A stretch of 5,395 bases of DNA from Oscillibacter sp. (GTDB lineage Bacteria > Bacillota > Clostridia > Oscillospirales > Oscillospiraceae), in the NCBI GenBank assembly GCA_020025415.1, contig JAHHSB010000096.1:1-5395 (forward strand), read 5' to 3'. The notes beneath the pieces are model-generated. The model saw only the letters and a program-made list of their open reading frames with translations. It was not told where the DNA came from and did no database searches. A program made the position numbers and the translations under genes. This document shows positions 1 to 4,952 of this stretch, piece by piece (within the stretch, counting starts at the first letter, position 1; each line of letters opens with the position of its first letter).

Positions 1-116
1 CCCTTCTTTTTTCTTCCCCGCTGCAATGCACGAAGCAAACCGCCCGGGCCGTGTTATAAGAACCTGCATATCAACAGATTGTGCAAACGGGAAGGCAGCC
101 ATAAATCTGAGATTGA
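1..116. other. Left-end stretch without a recognisable gene
   Basis: No reading frame here gives a protein I recognise, and I see no RNA gene. The first 20 bases are pyrimidine-rich. The stretch lies where the missing N-terminal coding part of the flavodoxin remnant should be (a family member would begin about 35 residues before the preserved part), but I find no phosphate-binding N-terminal strand-loop in any frame. The frame of the remnant is closed by a TGA at 114-116. Confidence 0.5.
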
Positions 117-590
117 GCGAAAGACCCCGGCGCCACGAAACTGATCGATCTGTCGGCGTTGCAGATCTCCAACCGTGTGGGCTGTTTCGGCTGCTGGACC
201 AAAACGCCGGAAAAATGCGTCATCCAGAACGACGCGGTCCGGGTCTATCCCCACATTGCGGCCAGCGACCGGGCCCTCTATGTCTGCCGCGTCCAATACG
301 GCGGCTACGGCACGATGATGAAAACCATGCTGGAGCGGGCCATTCCCAGCCAGCAGGCCTTTATCCGCCTGCACCGTGGGGAGGCCCGCCACGTCCAGCG
401 CCGAGGAGCAGGAGATCTTCCGGCAGCTGATTGCCCGCAACGCCCGCAACATGAATTCCGAGACCTTGCGGGTCATCCCGGAGGCGGAAGCGGGAGACTC
501 TGTCGGTGACTATGCCCATTTCCAAGAAAATGTTTCTCAGCGCCTCCACCCGGTATTGGGAGAATTACGAAAAGAAAAACGGCCTGCCCC
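117..590 (+). pseudogene. Decayed flavodoxin-family / NADPH-dependent FMN reductase-like gene
   Basis: Two frames together resemble one flavodoxin-fold protein. Frame 3 (117 to about 401) gives a segment with LIDLSAL, then the cysteine motif GCFGCWTKTPEKC (about 168-206), then YGGYGTMMKTMLERAIPSQQ and FIRLHRGEARHVQR. This matches my memory of clostridial flavodoxin-family proteins that read YGGYDTVMKTMLERAIP...HHVQR. The family pattern then resumes in frame 1 from about 403 with EEQEIFRQLIARNARNMNSE. About 15 residues expected between the two pieces (a central beta strand) are missing, so a deletion with a frameshift lies near 396-405. The N-terminal FMN-phosphate loop is also absent and there is no usable start codon. 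Downstream of about 480 the frame is unclear: frame 2 from ATG 512 reads PISKKMFLSASTRYWENYEKKNG, which looks protein-like but is unassigned. The gene is most likely non-functional. Its intact parent would have been an FMN-dependent oxidoreductase or electron carrier. Confidence 0.75.
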
Positions 591-629
591 GTCCCAGGCA
601 GCGGAGCCGCACATCGAAAGGGGATGGCA

Positions 630-671
630 AAACGGTGCCGGCCAGCTGGCCGGCACCGTTTCTTTCTTTTT
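630..671 (+). terminator. Rho-independent terminator, perfect 32-bp palindrome plus T-rich tract
   Basis: Positions 630-661 form a perfect inverted repeat (AAACGGTGCCGGCC - AGCT - GGCCGGCACCGTTT), giving a 14-bp GC-rich stem with a 4-base loop. It is followed on the plus strand by CTTTCTTTTT (662-671). The T tract best fits termination of plus-strand transcription from the flavodoxin remnant. On the minus strand the stem starts 16 bases beyond the selD stop and ends in only TTTTGCC, so it can also end the selD operon, with a weaker U tract. The symmetric stem between convergent genes fits a two-way terminator. Confidence 0.9.
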
Positions 672-676
672 CAGCC

Positions 677-1717
677 TCAGCGCAGGAAGATCCGCTTCCC
701 GCCCTGGTAGGGCCGCACCACGCCGATGCGCTGGGCGCTGGGCACCGCCCCCGCCAGCTCGGCAAGAAGGGTATCCGCCTCCTCCGGGGCCACGGACATT
801 AAAAGCCCGCCCGCCGTCTGGGGATCGTAAAGGAGATCCTGGCAGCAAAGCTCCGTCTCCCCTGGATCCACCCAGGGCTCGGCAAAGCCCCGGTTGCGGT
901 ACATACCCGCGGGCAAAATGCCCATGGCGGCCAGCTCCAGGGCCTCGGGAATCAGATCCACGGCACCCACGTCCAGTTCCAGCTCCACATCGCTGCCCTG
1001 AGCCATCTCGCAGGCGTGACCCAGCAGGCCGAAGCCGGTGACATCGGTGCAGGCGTGGACCGTGTGGCGCACCATCACGTCTCGGGCGCCCTTGTTCAGC
1101 GTGGTCATCAGCCGATAGGCCAGCGCCTCCCCCTCCGCCGAGAGCAGCTCCGCCTTCTGGGCGGTGGAGAGCACACCGATGCCCAGGGGCTTGGTCAGCA
1201 CCAGCACGTCCCCAGGCTTGGCCCCGGCGTTGGTCAGCACCCGGTCCGGGTGGACGAAGCCGGTGACCGCCAGGCCGTACTTAGGCTCGTCATCCAAAAT
1301 GCTGTGGCCGCCGGTAATTAGGGCCCCCGCCTCATAGACCTTGTCGTATCCGCCCCGGAGCATCTGATGCACCGCCTCTTTGGGCATGGACTCCGGCACG
1401 GCCATGATGTTCAGGCACAGCTTGGGCTCGCCGCCCATGGCGTACACGTCGGAGAGGGCGTTGGCGGCGGCGATCTGCCCGAACAGATAGGGATCGTCGG
1501 CAATGGGCGGGAAAAAGTCCACCGTCTGCACCAGGGCCAGCTCATCCGTGACTTTGTACACCGAGGCGTCGTCGCTCTTGTCAAAGCCCACCAGCAGATT
1601 GGGGTCCCGATGGACCCGGAGGTTATCCAGCAGCTGGGCCAGCACCCCCGCCCCTACTTTTGCGCCGCAGCCAGCGCACTTGGCAAGCTTCGTCAGTTTT
1701 ACTTCCGCCGCTCCCAT
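677..1717 (-). CDS. selD: Selenide, water dikinase (selenophosphate synthetase) SelD
   Basis: Makes selenophosphate from selenide and ATP in the cytoplasm. Selenophosphate is the selenium donor for selenocysteine, for selenouridine in tRNA, and for the selenium cofactor of molybdenum hydroxylases. The 346 residues match the usual length. Near the N-terminus KCAGCGAK puts Cys17 (codon TGC) and Lys20 at the positions of the catalytic pair in E. coli SelD. The E. coli-type Cys19 is Ala here, and an extra Cys14 is present. Metal-ligand aspartates lie in FDKSDD (46-50), QTVDFF (D67) and ANALSDVYAMGG (D90). Further family motifs are GGHSILDDEPKYGLAVTG, CTDVTGFGLLGHACEM and DPQTAGGLL. Position 17 is cysteine, so this is not a selenoprotein version. 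The start ATG (1717-1715) is preceded by AAAGGAG and shares one base with the stop of the upstream gene (TGATG), which rules out the longer open frame upstream. It is last in the yqeC-yqeB-hypothetical-selD operon, so it likely serves at least the SDMH pathway. Confidence 0.97.
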   Translation of the reverse strand: MGAAEVKLTKLAKCAGCGAKVGAGVLAQLLDNLRVHRDPNLLVGFDKSDDASVYKVTDELALVQTVDFFPPIADDPYLFGQIAAANALSDVYAMGGEPKLCLNIMAVPESMPKEAVHQMLRGGYDKVYEAGALITGGHSILDDEPKYGLAVTGFVHPDRVLTNAGAKPGDVLVLTKPLGIGVLSTAQKAELLSAEGEALAYRLMTTLNKGARDVMVRHTVHACTDVTGFGLLGHACEMAQGSDVELELDVGAVDLIPEALELAAMGILPAGMYRNRGFAEPWVDPGETELCCQDLLYDPQTAGGLLMSVAPEEADTLLAELAGAVPSAQRIGVVRPYQGGKRIFLR

Positions 1718-2376
1718 CAACGCTCTCCTTTCCAATAGTCCAGGTACAAGGCCTCCACGTCCTCCCTGCGGACCGGACGATCCGGCCGGTGGTGGTAAAG
1801 GCTGTGCCAGATCTCTCCGTACAGATTGCGCCGCAGATGCGCCCCCATGGCGCCGTACCCCCGCTCTTCCACCAGCTTTCCGGCGATGTCCGTCACTTCC
1901 CGAAAGCGGCGGTTCTGAGCCTCCGCGTCCTCCGTCCAGCACTCCAGCTTTTCCAGGGGCTTCAGGAGCGCCGCCTCCCGGGCCACCGCGGTGATGGAGG
2001 TGCTGTCCTCCGACAGCACCTCCAAAAAGGCCAAGGGGTGCTGGGGCAGCAACTTCTCTTCCACATAGGCCCAGTTGCCCGCTTCGTCCTGGAAGGAGGG
2101 CAGCGGATAGGACAAGATCTCCTGCTCGGAATACCGGGCGGGGATGGCACAGAAGATGCCCCACACGAACTGCATATCCCGAATTTCCAAATCCCGGAGC
2201 AATTCCCGGTTGGTGAGCAGCAGCGGCTCCCGCGCCCATTTTTCGCAGCCTTCCCAGCCCCAGGCCTGGTAGCACTCCAGCTCGGTGATCAGCCACCGGC
2301 AATCCCAGGAGGCCGCCCCCAGCAGCCGGAGAATCTCCCGCAAGTAGCCGCCCCGCTCGATCAAAATCCCCGGCAC
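1717..2376 (-). CDS. Uncharacterised 219-aa protein between yqeB and selD
   Basis: I do not recognise this protein with confidence. It is a soluble-looking, acidic and aromatic-rich chain with no signal peptide, no membrane segment and no known catalytic motif. Notable stretches are WDCRWLITELECYQAWGWEG (24-43), MQFVWGIFCAIP (68-79), HPLAFLEVLSEDSTSI (113-128) and a charged helical C-terminus ending YLDYWKGER. The N-terminal two thirds (a strand-rich pattern with FVWGIF and HPLA...DST) vaguely recall the DUF2691-type proteins of Firmicutes, which is a weak memory-based resemblance only. The chosen start is GTG 2376-2374, ten bases after an AAAGGAG at 2393-2387 and 4 nt after the yqeB stop. 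yqeB uses exactly the same arrangement. An in-frame TTG at 2364 is a less well placed alternative. The gene's TGA overlaps the selD ATG, so the two are translationally coupled. The context suggests a role tied to selenium or molybdenum hydroxylase maturation, but that is only guilt by association. Confidence 0.85.
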   Translation of the reverse strand: MPGILIERGGYLREILRLLGAASWDCRWLITELECYQAWGWEGCEKWAREPLLLTNRELLRDLEIRDMQFVWGIFCAIPARYSEQEILSYPLPSFQDEAGNWAYVEEKLLPQHPLAFLEVLSEDSTSITAVAREAALLKPLEKLECWTEDAEAQNRRFREVTDIAGKLVEERGYGAMGAHLRRNLYGEIWHSLYHHRPDRPVRREDVEALYLDYWKGER

Positions 2377-2380
2377 AGCC

Positions 2381-3190
2381 TCAGCACTCCTTTCCGCTCC
2401 CGCGCAGCACACCCGTCAGGTCCAAAATTGCCTCCAGCACGCCGCCGCCCACCGCCAGGGCCTTGTCGCTGGCGCAGTAGCAGTGCTCGATGGCGCAGCG
2501 GGGGTCGATATCCCCGGCCTTCATACTCTTGTGAACGGGAGTGCCCTCAGCCAGAATGCCCCGCAGCACCCCGTCCAGGGTGCAGACCATGGGCACGCCG
2601 TCCACCGTGGCGGCCACGTCCCCCTGCCGGACCTGGGCCCCGATGTCCAGAAGCGGATGGAAGATCCCGTCCGCCGGAGCCCGGAGCACCCGCTCCCCGG
2701 CAAAGCCGCCGATGAGCCCGGGGATCCCCGTGTTGGGAATGGCGCTGCCGCTGTGGATCACCCGACCCAGCTAGTGGCCCCGCATGGTCTCCACCACCGC
2801 GTGGCAGTCCACCCCGGCGGTGAAGCCCGGCCCCACGCCGATGACCACCGGCGCGTCGGTGATTTTCGTGCCCAGATTACGCTTGGCCAGAATGGCGTCC
2901 ACCACCGCATCGGGCCGGAGGACGGGGATACACGCCCCCGCCGGGTCCGGCAGCACCGGGATCTCTCCCCGTTCCAGCACGGCGGGCACCTCCGCCGCCG
3001 TCTCCGTGCGGCGGGCAGTCACGTCCTCCACCTGGATCTTCCCCAGGACCATGGCCTGAGAAAAGCAGACCGTCCGCCGGATGGCGGTGGGCGCGGGCAG
3101 GTCGGTCATCACCACGTCCAGCCCCGCCCGCTTTAAACGCAAAGCGATGCCGGAGGCCAGGTCCCCCGCGCCCCGAATCACGATCAGCAC
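2381..3190 (-). CDS. yqeB: YqeB (EF2563-family) SDMH accessory protein, interrupted by an in-frame TAG
   Basis: YqeB is a marker protein of selenium-dependent molybdenum hydroxylases. Its exact chemistry is unsettled, but it is thought to help mature or insert the selenium-modified cofactor. The N-terminal half starts as a Rossmann-like nucleotide-binding fold, LIVIRGAGDLASGIALRLKR (2-21), then RRTVCFSQA (38-46), VDAILAKRNLGTKITDAP (97-114), VIGVGPGFTAGVDCHAVVET (116-135) and MRGH (136-139). Codon 140 is TAG (2773-2771). The same frame continues directly with LGRVIHSGSAIPNTGIPG, RVLRAPADG, GVLRGILAEG, DIDPR and SDKALAVGGGVLEAIL, which is the expected biotin-carrier-like C-terminal half. No residue seems lost except the one at the stop. 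The total of 269 codons fits the family length. The start is GTG 3190-3188, ten bases after AAAGGAG and overlapping the yqeC end by 7 nt. Unless TAG is read through or is a sequencing error, the product is a 139-residue fragment lacking the C-terminal domain. The family assignment is firm; the functional state is open. Confidence 0.93.
2387..2393 (-). promoter_or_regulatory. Ribosome binding site that sets the GTG start of the 219-aa protein
   Basis: AAAGGAG on the minus strand lies inside the last codons of yqeB, ten bases ahead of GTG 2376-2374. No ATG lies at a suitable distance, so this site decides the start. Confidence 0.7.
2771..2773 (-). other. In-frame amber codon (TAG) inside yqeB
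   Basis: The minus strand reads CGG GGC CAC TAG CTG GGT CGG GTG, that is R-G-H-stop-L-G-R-V. Conserved sequence on both sides lies in one frame, so a single codon separates the halves. In relatives as I remember them this position holds a variable residue such as Tyr, Asp or Asn. A Tyr codon would become TAG by one base change. None of the six genes whose stop lies in this window ends in TAG; all six use TGA. Confidence 0.9.
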
Positions 3191-3855
3191 CGTGCAAACA
3201 CTCCTTTCTGCAGCGCCCCGATTACCGCGGGGCAGCCCAGGGCGTCGGAAAGCCGCCGCCCCCATTCCCAACGCTCCGGCGTGTCCGCCTGGTTGAGGAA
3301 ATACCGCTGGCCCAGTCCCTCTTTCAAAAGGACCTGAGCCGCCAGCTCCGGGGCCACCGGCTCTTTCGGCTCCGTCTCCGCCAGGGCGGCAAAAATCTCC
3401 GGCCGGTGGACCGTCTCGGCAATGGGCAGGCCCAGGCCGCCCAGGCCCACCACGCACACCGTCAGCCGCGCCTCCGGCGGGATCACCGGCTCCCAGGGAG
3501 CGTGGGCCTTCAGCGGCCGGCCGGCGGCGCCGTCCGCCTCCACCAACACATAGTCAAAAAATCGCTCCAGCTCCGCCATGGGGATCTCCGGCGCCGTCAG
3601 CTTCCCCGTTCCCAGCGGGGCCCCAGCGCACAGCAGCGAGTGCTTTTCCGCCGCGGTCTCCAGCGCCCGGAGATCGTCTCCCGGTAGCCAGGGCAGCCCC
3701 GGAAAGGGCCGGATCTTGGTGGTAGTACACAACAGCACCCGGCCGCCCGCCCGGGACAGTTCCTCCCCCAGGAAACGGAGCAGGCTTGTTTTGCCCCCGC
3801 TGCCGATCACCGCCGTCACGCCCCGCCGGACACCCAGCAGCTCCGCCAGTTCCAT
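3184..3855 (-). CDS. yqeC: YqeC, putative SDMH accessory protein with P-loop
   Basis: YqeC is the partner marker of YqeB in genomes with selenium-dependent molybdenum hydroxylases. It is a cytoplasmic P-loop protein of unproven reaction, presumed to act in maturing the selenium-containing cofactor. The 223 residues show a nucleotide-binding loop VIGSGGKTSLLR (16-27), a TTTKI motif (44-48), the family signature LVEADGAAGRPLKAHAPWEP (104-123), VVGLGGLGLPI (135-145) and a C-terminal region with YFLNQADTPE (185-194). The start ATG 3855-3853 is chosen because family members begin about a dozen residues before the P-loop, and because the likely promoter (-10 at 3892-3887) lies too close for the longer frame to be translated. 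The ribosome site is poor (AAGGGCGGTGAGG just upstream), and an in-frame GTG three codons earlier (3864-3862) is possible. It is the first gene of its operon and its stop overlaps the yqeB start by 7 nt. Confidence 0.93.
   Translation of the reverse strand: MELAELLGVRRGVTAVIGSGGKTSLLRFLGEELSRAGGRVLLCTTTKIRPFPGLPWLPGDDLRALETAAEKHSLLCAGAPLGTGKLTAPEIPMAELERFFDYVLVEADGAAGRPLKAHAPWEPVIPPEARLTVCVVGLGGLGLPIAETVHRPEIFAALAETEPKEPVAPELAAQVLLKEGLGQRYFLNQADTPERWEWGRRLSDALGCPAVIGALQKGVFARC
3201..3207 (-). promoter_or_regulatory. Ribosome binding site that sets the GTG start of yqeB
   Basis: AAAGGAG on the minus strand, inside the end of yqeC, sits ten bases before GTG 3190-3188. The protein starting there begins with the conserved LIVIRGAGD strand, as family members do. 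Confidence 0.75.
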
Positions 3856-3886
3856 CTGCCTCACCGCCCTTCGTTCTTCTTCCCAC

Positions 3887-3915
3887 AGAATAATCCTCCC
3901 GGGCAGAGCCGTCAA
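3887..3915 (-). promoter_or_regulatory. Sigma-A-like promoter for the yqeC-yqeB-hypothetical-selD operon
   Basis: Read on the minus strand: TTGACG (3915-3910), a 17-base spacer, then TATTCT (3892-3887). The -35 has 5 of 6 consensus bases and the -10 has 4 of 6. Transcription would begin near 3880, leaving a leader of roughly 25 bases before the yqeC ATG. Confidence 0.65.
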
Positions 3916-3928
3916 GGTTTTCGTTGAC
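3911..3928. repeat. Inverted repeat made by the two divergent -35 boxes
   Basis: GTCAA (3911-3915) and TTGAC (3924-3928) are inverted around an 8-base GGTTTTCG centre. The arms are the -35 hexamers of the two divergent promoters. The repeat may be only a by-product of back-to-back promoters, or it may also be an operator for one regulator of both operons. Confidence 0.6.
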
Positions 3929-3952
3929 TTTCCAGTTTCATGCGGGTATCAT
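3924..3952 (+). promoter_or_regulatory. Sigma-A-like promoter for the moaC-MOSC operon
   Basis: TTGACT (3924-3929), a 17-base spacer, then TATCAT (3947-3952). The -35 matches 5 of 6 consensus bases and the -10 matches 4 of 6. The start of transcription would be near 3959, giving a leader of about 65 bases before moaC. Confidence 0.75.
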
Positions 3953-3991
3953 GGAGGAAAGAACGTTAACCTCAAGCGAGGATCACGGCAG

Positions 3992-4020
3992 GGCCTCCGC
4001 CCCGCCGGAGGGGAGGAGCC
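3992..4020 (+). promoter_or_regulatory. Leader hairpin that buries the moaC ribosome binding site
   Basis: CTCCGCCCC (3995-4003) can pair with GGGGAGGAG (4010-4018), the moaC Shine-Dalgarno sequence, with one G-A mismatch and a 6-base loop GCCGGA (4004-4009). GG (3992-3993) and CC (4019-4020) extend the stem past a single bulged C. A smaller upstream hairpin CCTC-AAGC-GAGG (3970-3981) precedes it. The moaC ATG lies 5 bases after the buried site. It is too short and simple for me to call it a Moco riboswitch. Confidence 0.55.
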
Positions 4021-4023
4021 GGC

Positions 4024-4503
4024 ATGGCAGAGCTGACCCATTTCAATGACCAGGGCCGGGCCAAAATGGTGGACGTGACGGACAAGGCCGCCACCAACCG
4101 CCGGGCGCTGGCCGCCGGGGAGATCCACATGGCTCCGGAGACCATGGCCCACATCAAGGCCGGCACCCTGAAAAAGGGTGATGTGCTGGCAGTGGCCCAG
4201 GTGGCGGGCATTCAGGCAGCCAAGCACAGCTGGGAGCTGATCCCCATGTGTCACCCCCTGCCCCTGACGGGGGTAGACATCTCCTTTACCCTCCACAACG
4301 AGCCCTGCATGGTTGAGATCCGGGCCGCCGTCCGCTGCACCGGGGTCACCGGGGTGGAGATGGAGGCGCTGAGCGCCGTTTCGGTGGCGGCGCTGACCAT
4401 TTATGATATGTGCAAGGCCGTGCAGAAGGACATGCGCATCACCAACATCCGCCTGCTGGAAAAGTCCGGCGGCAAAAGCGGAGAGTATCAAATCAAGGAG
4501 TGA
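4024..4503 (+). CDS. moaC: Cyclic pyranopterin monophosphate synthase MoaC
   Basis: MoaC turns the 3',8-cyclo-GTP product made by MoaA into cyclic pyranopterin monophosphate, an early step of molybdenum (or tungsten) cofactor synthesis in the cytoplasm. The 159 residues are of normal length. [20 protein letters not shown] (15-34) is the family N-terminus. [19 protein letters not shown] (67-85) contains His77, and [20 protein letters not shown] (109-128) is followed by MCKAVQKDM. Catalytic Asp128 and Lys131 fall at exactly the E. coli positions. The start ATG follows GGGGAGGAG by 5 bases. It is the first gene of the plus-strand operon, 5 nt ahead of the MOSC gene. I see no moaA, moaE or moaD here, so those steps are encoded elsewhere. 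The ribosome site lies in a hairpin, so translation may be controlled. Confidence 0.97.
   Translation: MAELTHFNDQGRAKMVDVTDKAATNRRALAAGEIHMAPETMAHIKAGTLKKGDVLAVAQVAGIQAAKHSWELIPMCHPLPLTGVDISFTLHNEPCMVEIRAAVRCTGVTGVEMEALSAVSVAALTIYDMCKAVQKDMRITNIRLLEKSGGKSGEYQIKE
4495..4500 (+). promoter_or_regulatory. Ribosome binding site that sets the GTG start of the MOSC gene
   Basis: AAGGAG overlaps the last codons of moaC and lies 8 bases before GTG 4509. Homologues begin with a short strand of the form M-x-x-V-V-x-V-N-I-S, which matches translation from this GTG and not from further upstream. Confidence 0.75.
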
Positions 4504-4508
4504 CCCCT

Positions 4509-4952
4509 GTGGCATCCGTTGTATCTGTGAATATCAGCCAGCGCAAGGGAGAGCAGAAGCACCCTGTGCCCGAGATCCAATTGAGGCTGCGCCACGGCAT
4601 CGTGGGGGACGCCCACGCCGGAGACTGGCGCCGGCAGATCTCCCTCCTGGCTGAGGAGAGCGTGGACACCATGCGGGCAAACTGCCCCCTCCCCCTGGAC
4701 GCCGGGGTCTTTGCCGAAAACATCAACACCCGGGGCATCGAGCTGAAGACCCTGCCTGTAGGCACCCATCTGGCTGTGGGGGAATCGGAGCTGGAGGTCA
4801 CCCAGATCGGCAAGGAGTGCCACAATGACTGCGCCATCAAACAGGCGGTGGGCAAGTGCGTCATGCCCACCGAGGGCATCTTTGCCGTGGTGGTGAAAGA
4901 AGGCACCGTCCGTCCTGGGGACGAGATCCGAATTTTGGAGGCGGAAGCATGA
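4509..4952 (+). CDS. Stand-alone MOSC-domain protein
   Basis: MOSC domains (named for the C-terminal domain of Moco sulfurase) bind the molybdenum cofactor or its sulfur ligand. Small single-domain forms recur beside moaC and SDMH genes in Clostridia, where they may carry sulfur or selenium to the cofactor; that role is inferred. The 147 residues show VNIS (7-10), HGIVGDAHAGDWRRQISLL (29-47), GVFAENI (66-72) and the signature GKECHNDCAIKQAVGKCVMP (101-120) followed by TEGIFAVVV. The conserved cysteines are Cys104, Cys108 and Cys117. The translation start is GTG after a good AAGGAG. The stop overlaps the next start as ATGA, so the two genes are translationally coupled. No truncation is seen. 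Confidence 0.93.
   Translation: MASVVSVNISQRKGEQKHPVPEIQLRLRHGIVGDAHAGDWRRQISLLAEESVDTMRANCPLPLDAGVFAENINTRGIELKTLPVGTHLAVGESELEVTQIGKECHNDCAIKQAVGKCVMPTEGIFAVVVKEGTVRPGDEIRILEAEA

Noticed and set aside
79..107. Promoter-like TTGTGC - 17 bases - TAAATC before the flavodoxin remnant
   Set aside because: It is a weak match to consensus, and the gene behind it lacks a start. It could easily be chance.
1658..1680. Selenocysteine at the SelD active site
   Set aside because: The position 17 codon is TGC (Cys), not TGA, so no recoding is needed.
1718..2302. Long N-terminal extension giving a 541-residue SelD frame
   Set aside because: The extension overlaps the real 219-aa gene in another frame, and its sequence is Gly/Ala/Arg-rich shadow. 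SelD has a proper ATG and AAAGGAG at 1717, and family length fits 346 residues.
1660..2715. Plus-strand open frame of 351 codons
   Set aside because: It lies antisense to selD, the 219-aa gene and yqeB. The composition is Pro/Arg/His-rich with no motif, typical of GC-rich antisense frames.
2381..2761. C-terminal half of yqeB as a separate gene starting at GTG 2761
   Set aside because: It is in frame with the first half, has no good ribosome site, and starts inside the conserved LGRVI motif. It is better read as the continuation past the TAG.
3191..3457. Extended N-terminus of YqeB
   Set aside because: It is a shadow of yqeC in another frame. The conserved LIVIRGAGD start follows GTG 3190.
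3859..3915. Longer YqeC start in the open frame
   Set aside because: It would place coding sequence across the likely promoter (-10 at 3887-3892) and lacks an ATG near a ribosome site. Homologues start near MELAELLG.
3953..4023. Moco or tungsten-cofactor riboswitch ahead of moaC
   Set aside because: The leader is only about 65 bases and I cannot find the multi-stem core expected of the Moco RNA motif. Only a ribosome-site hairpin is supported.
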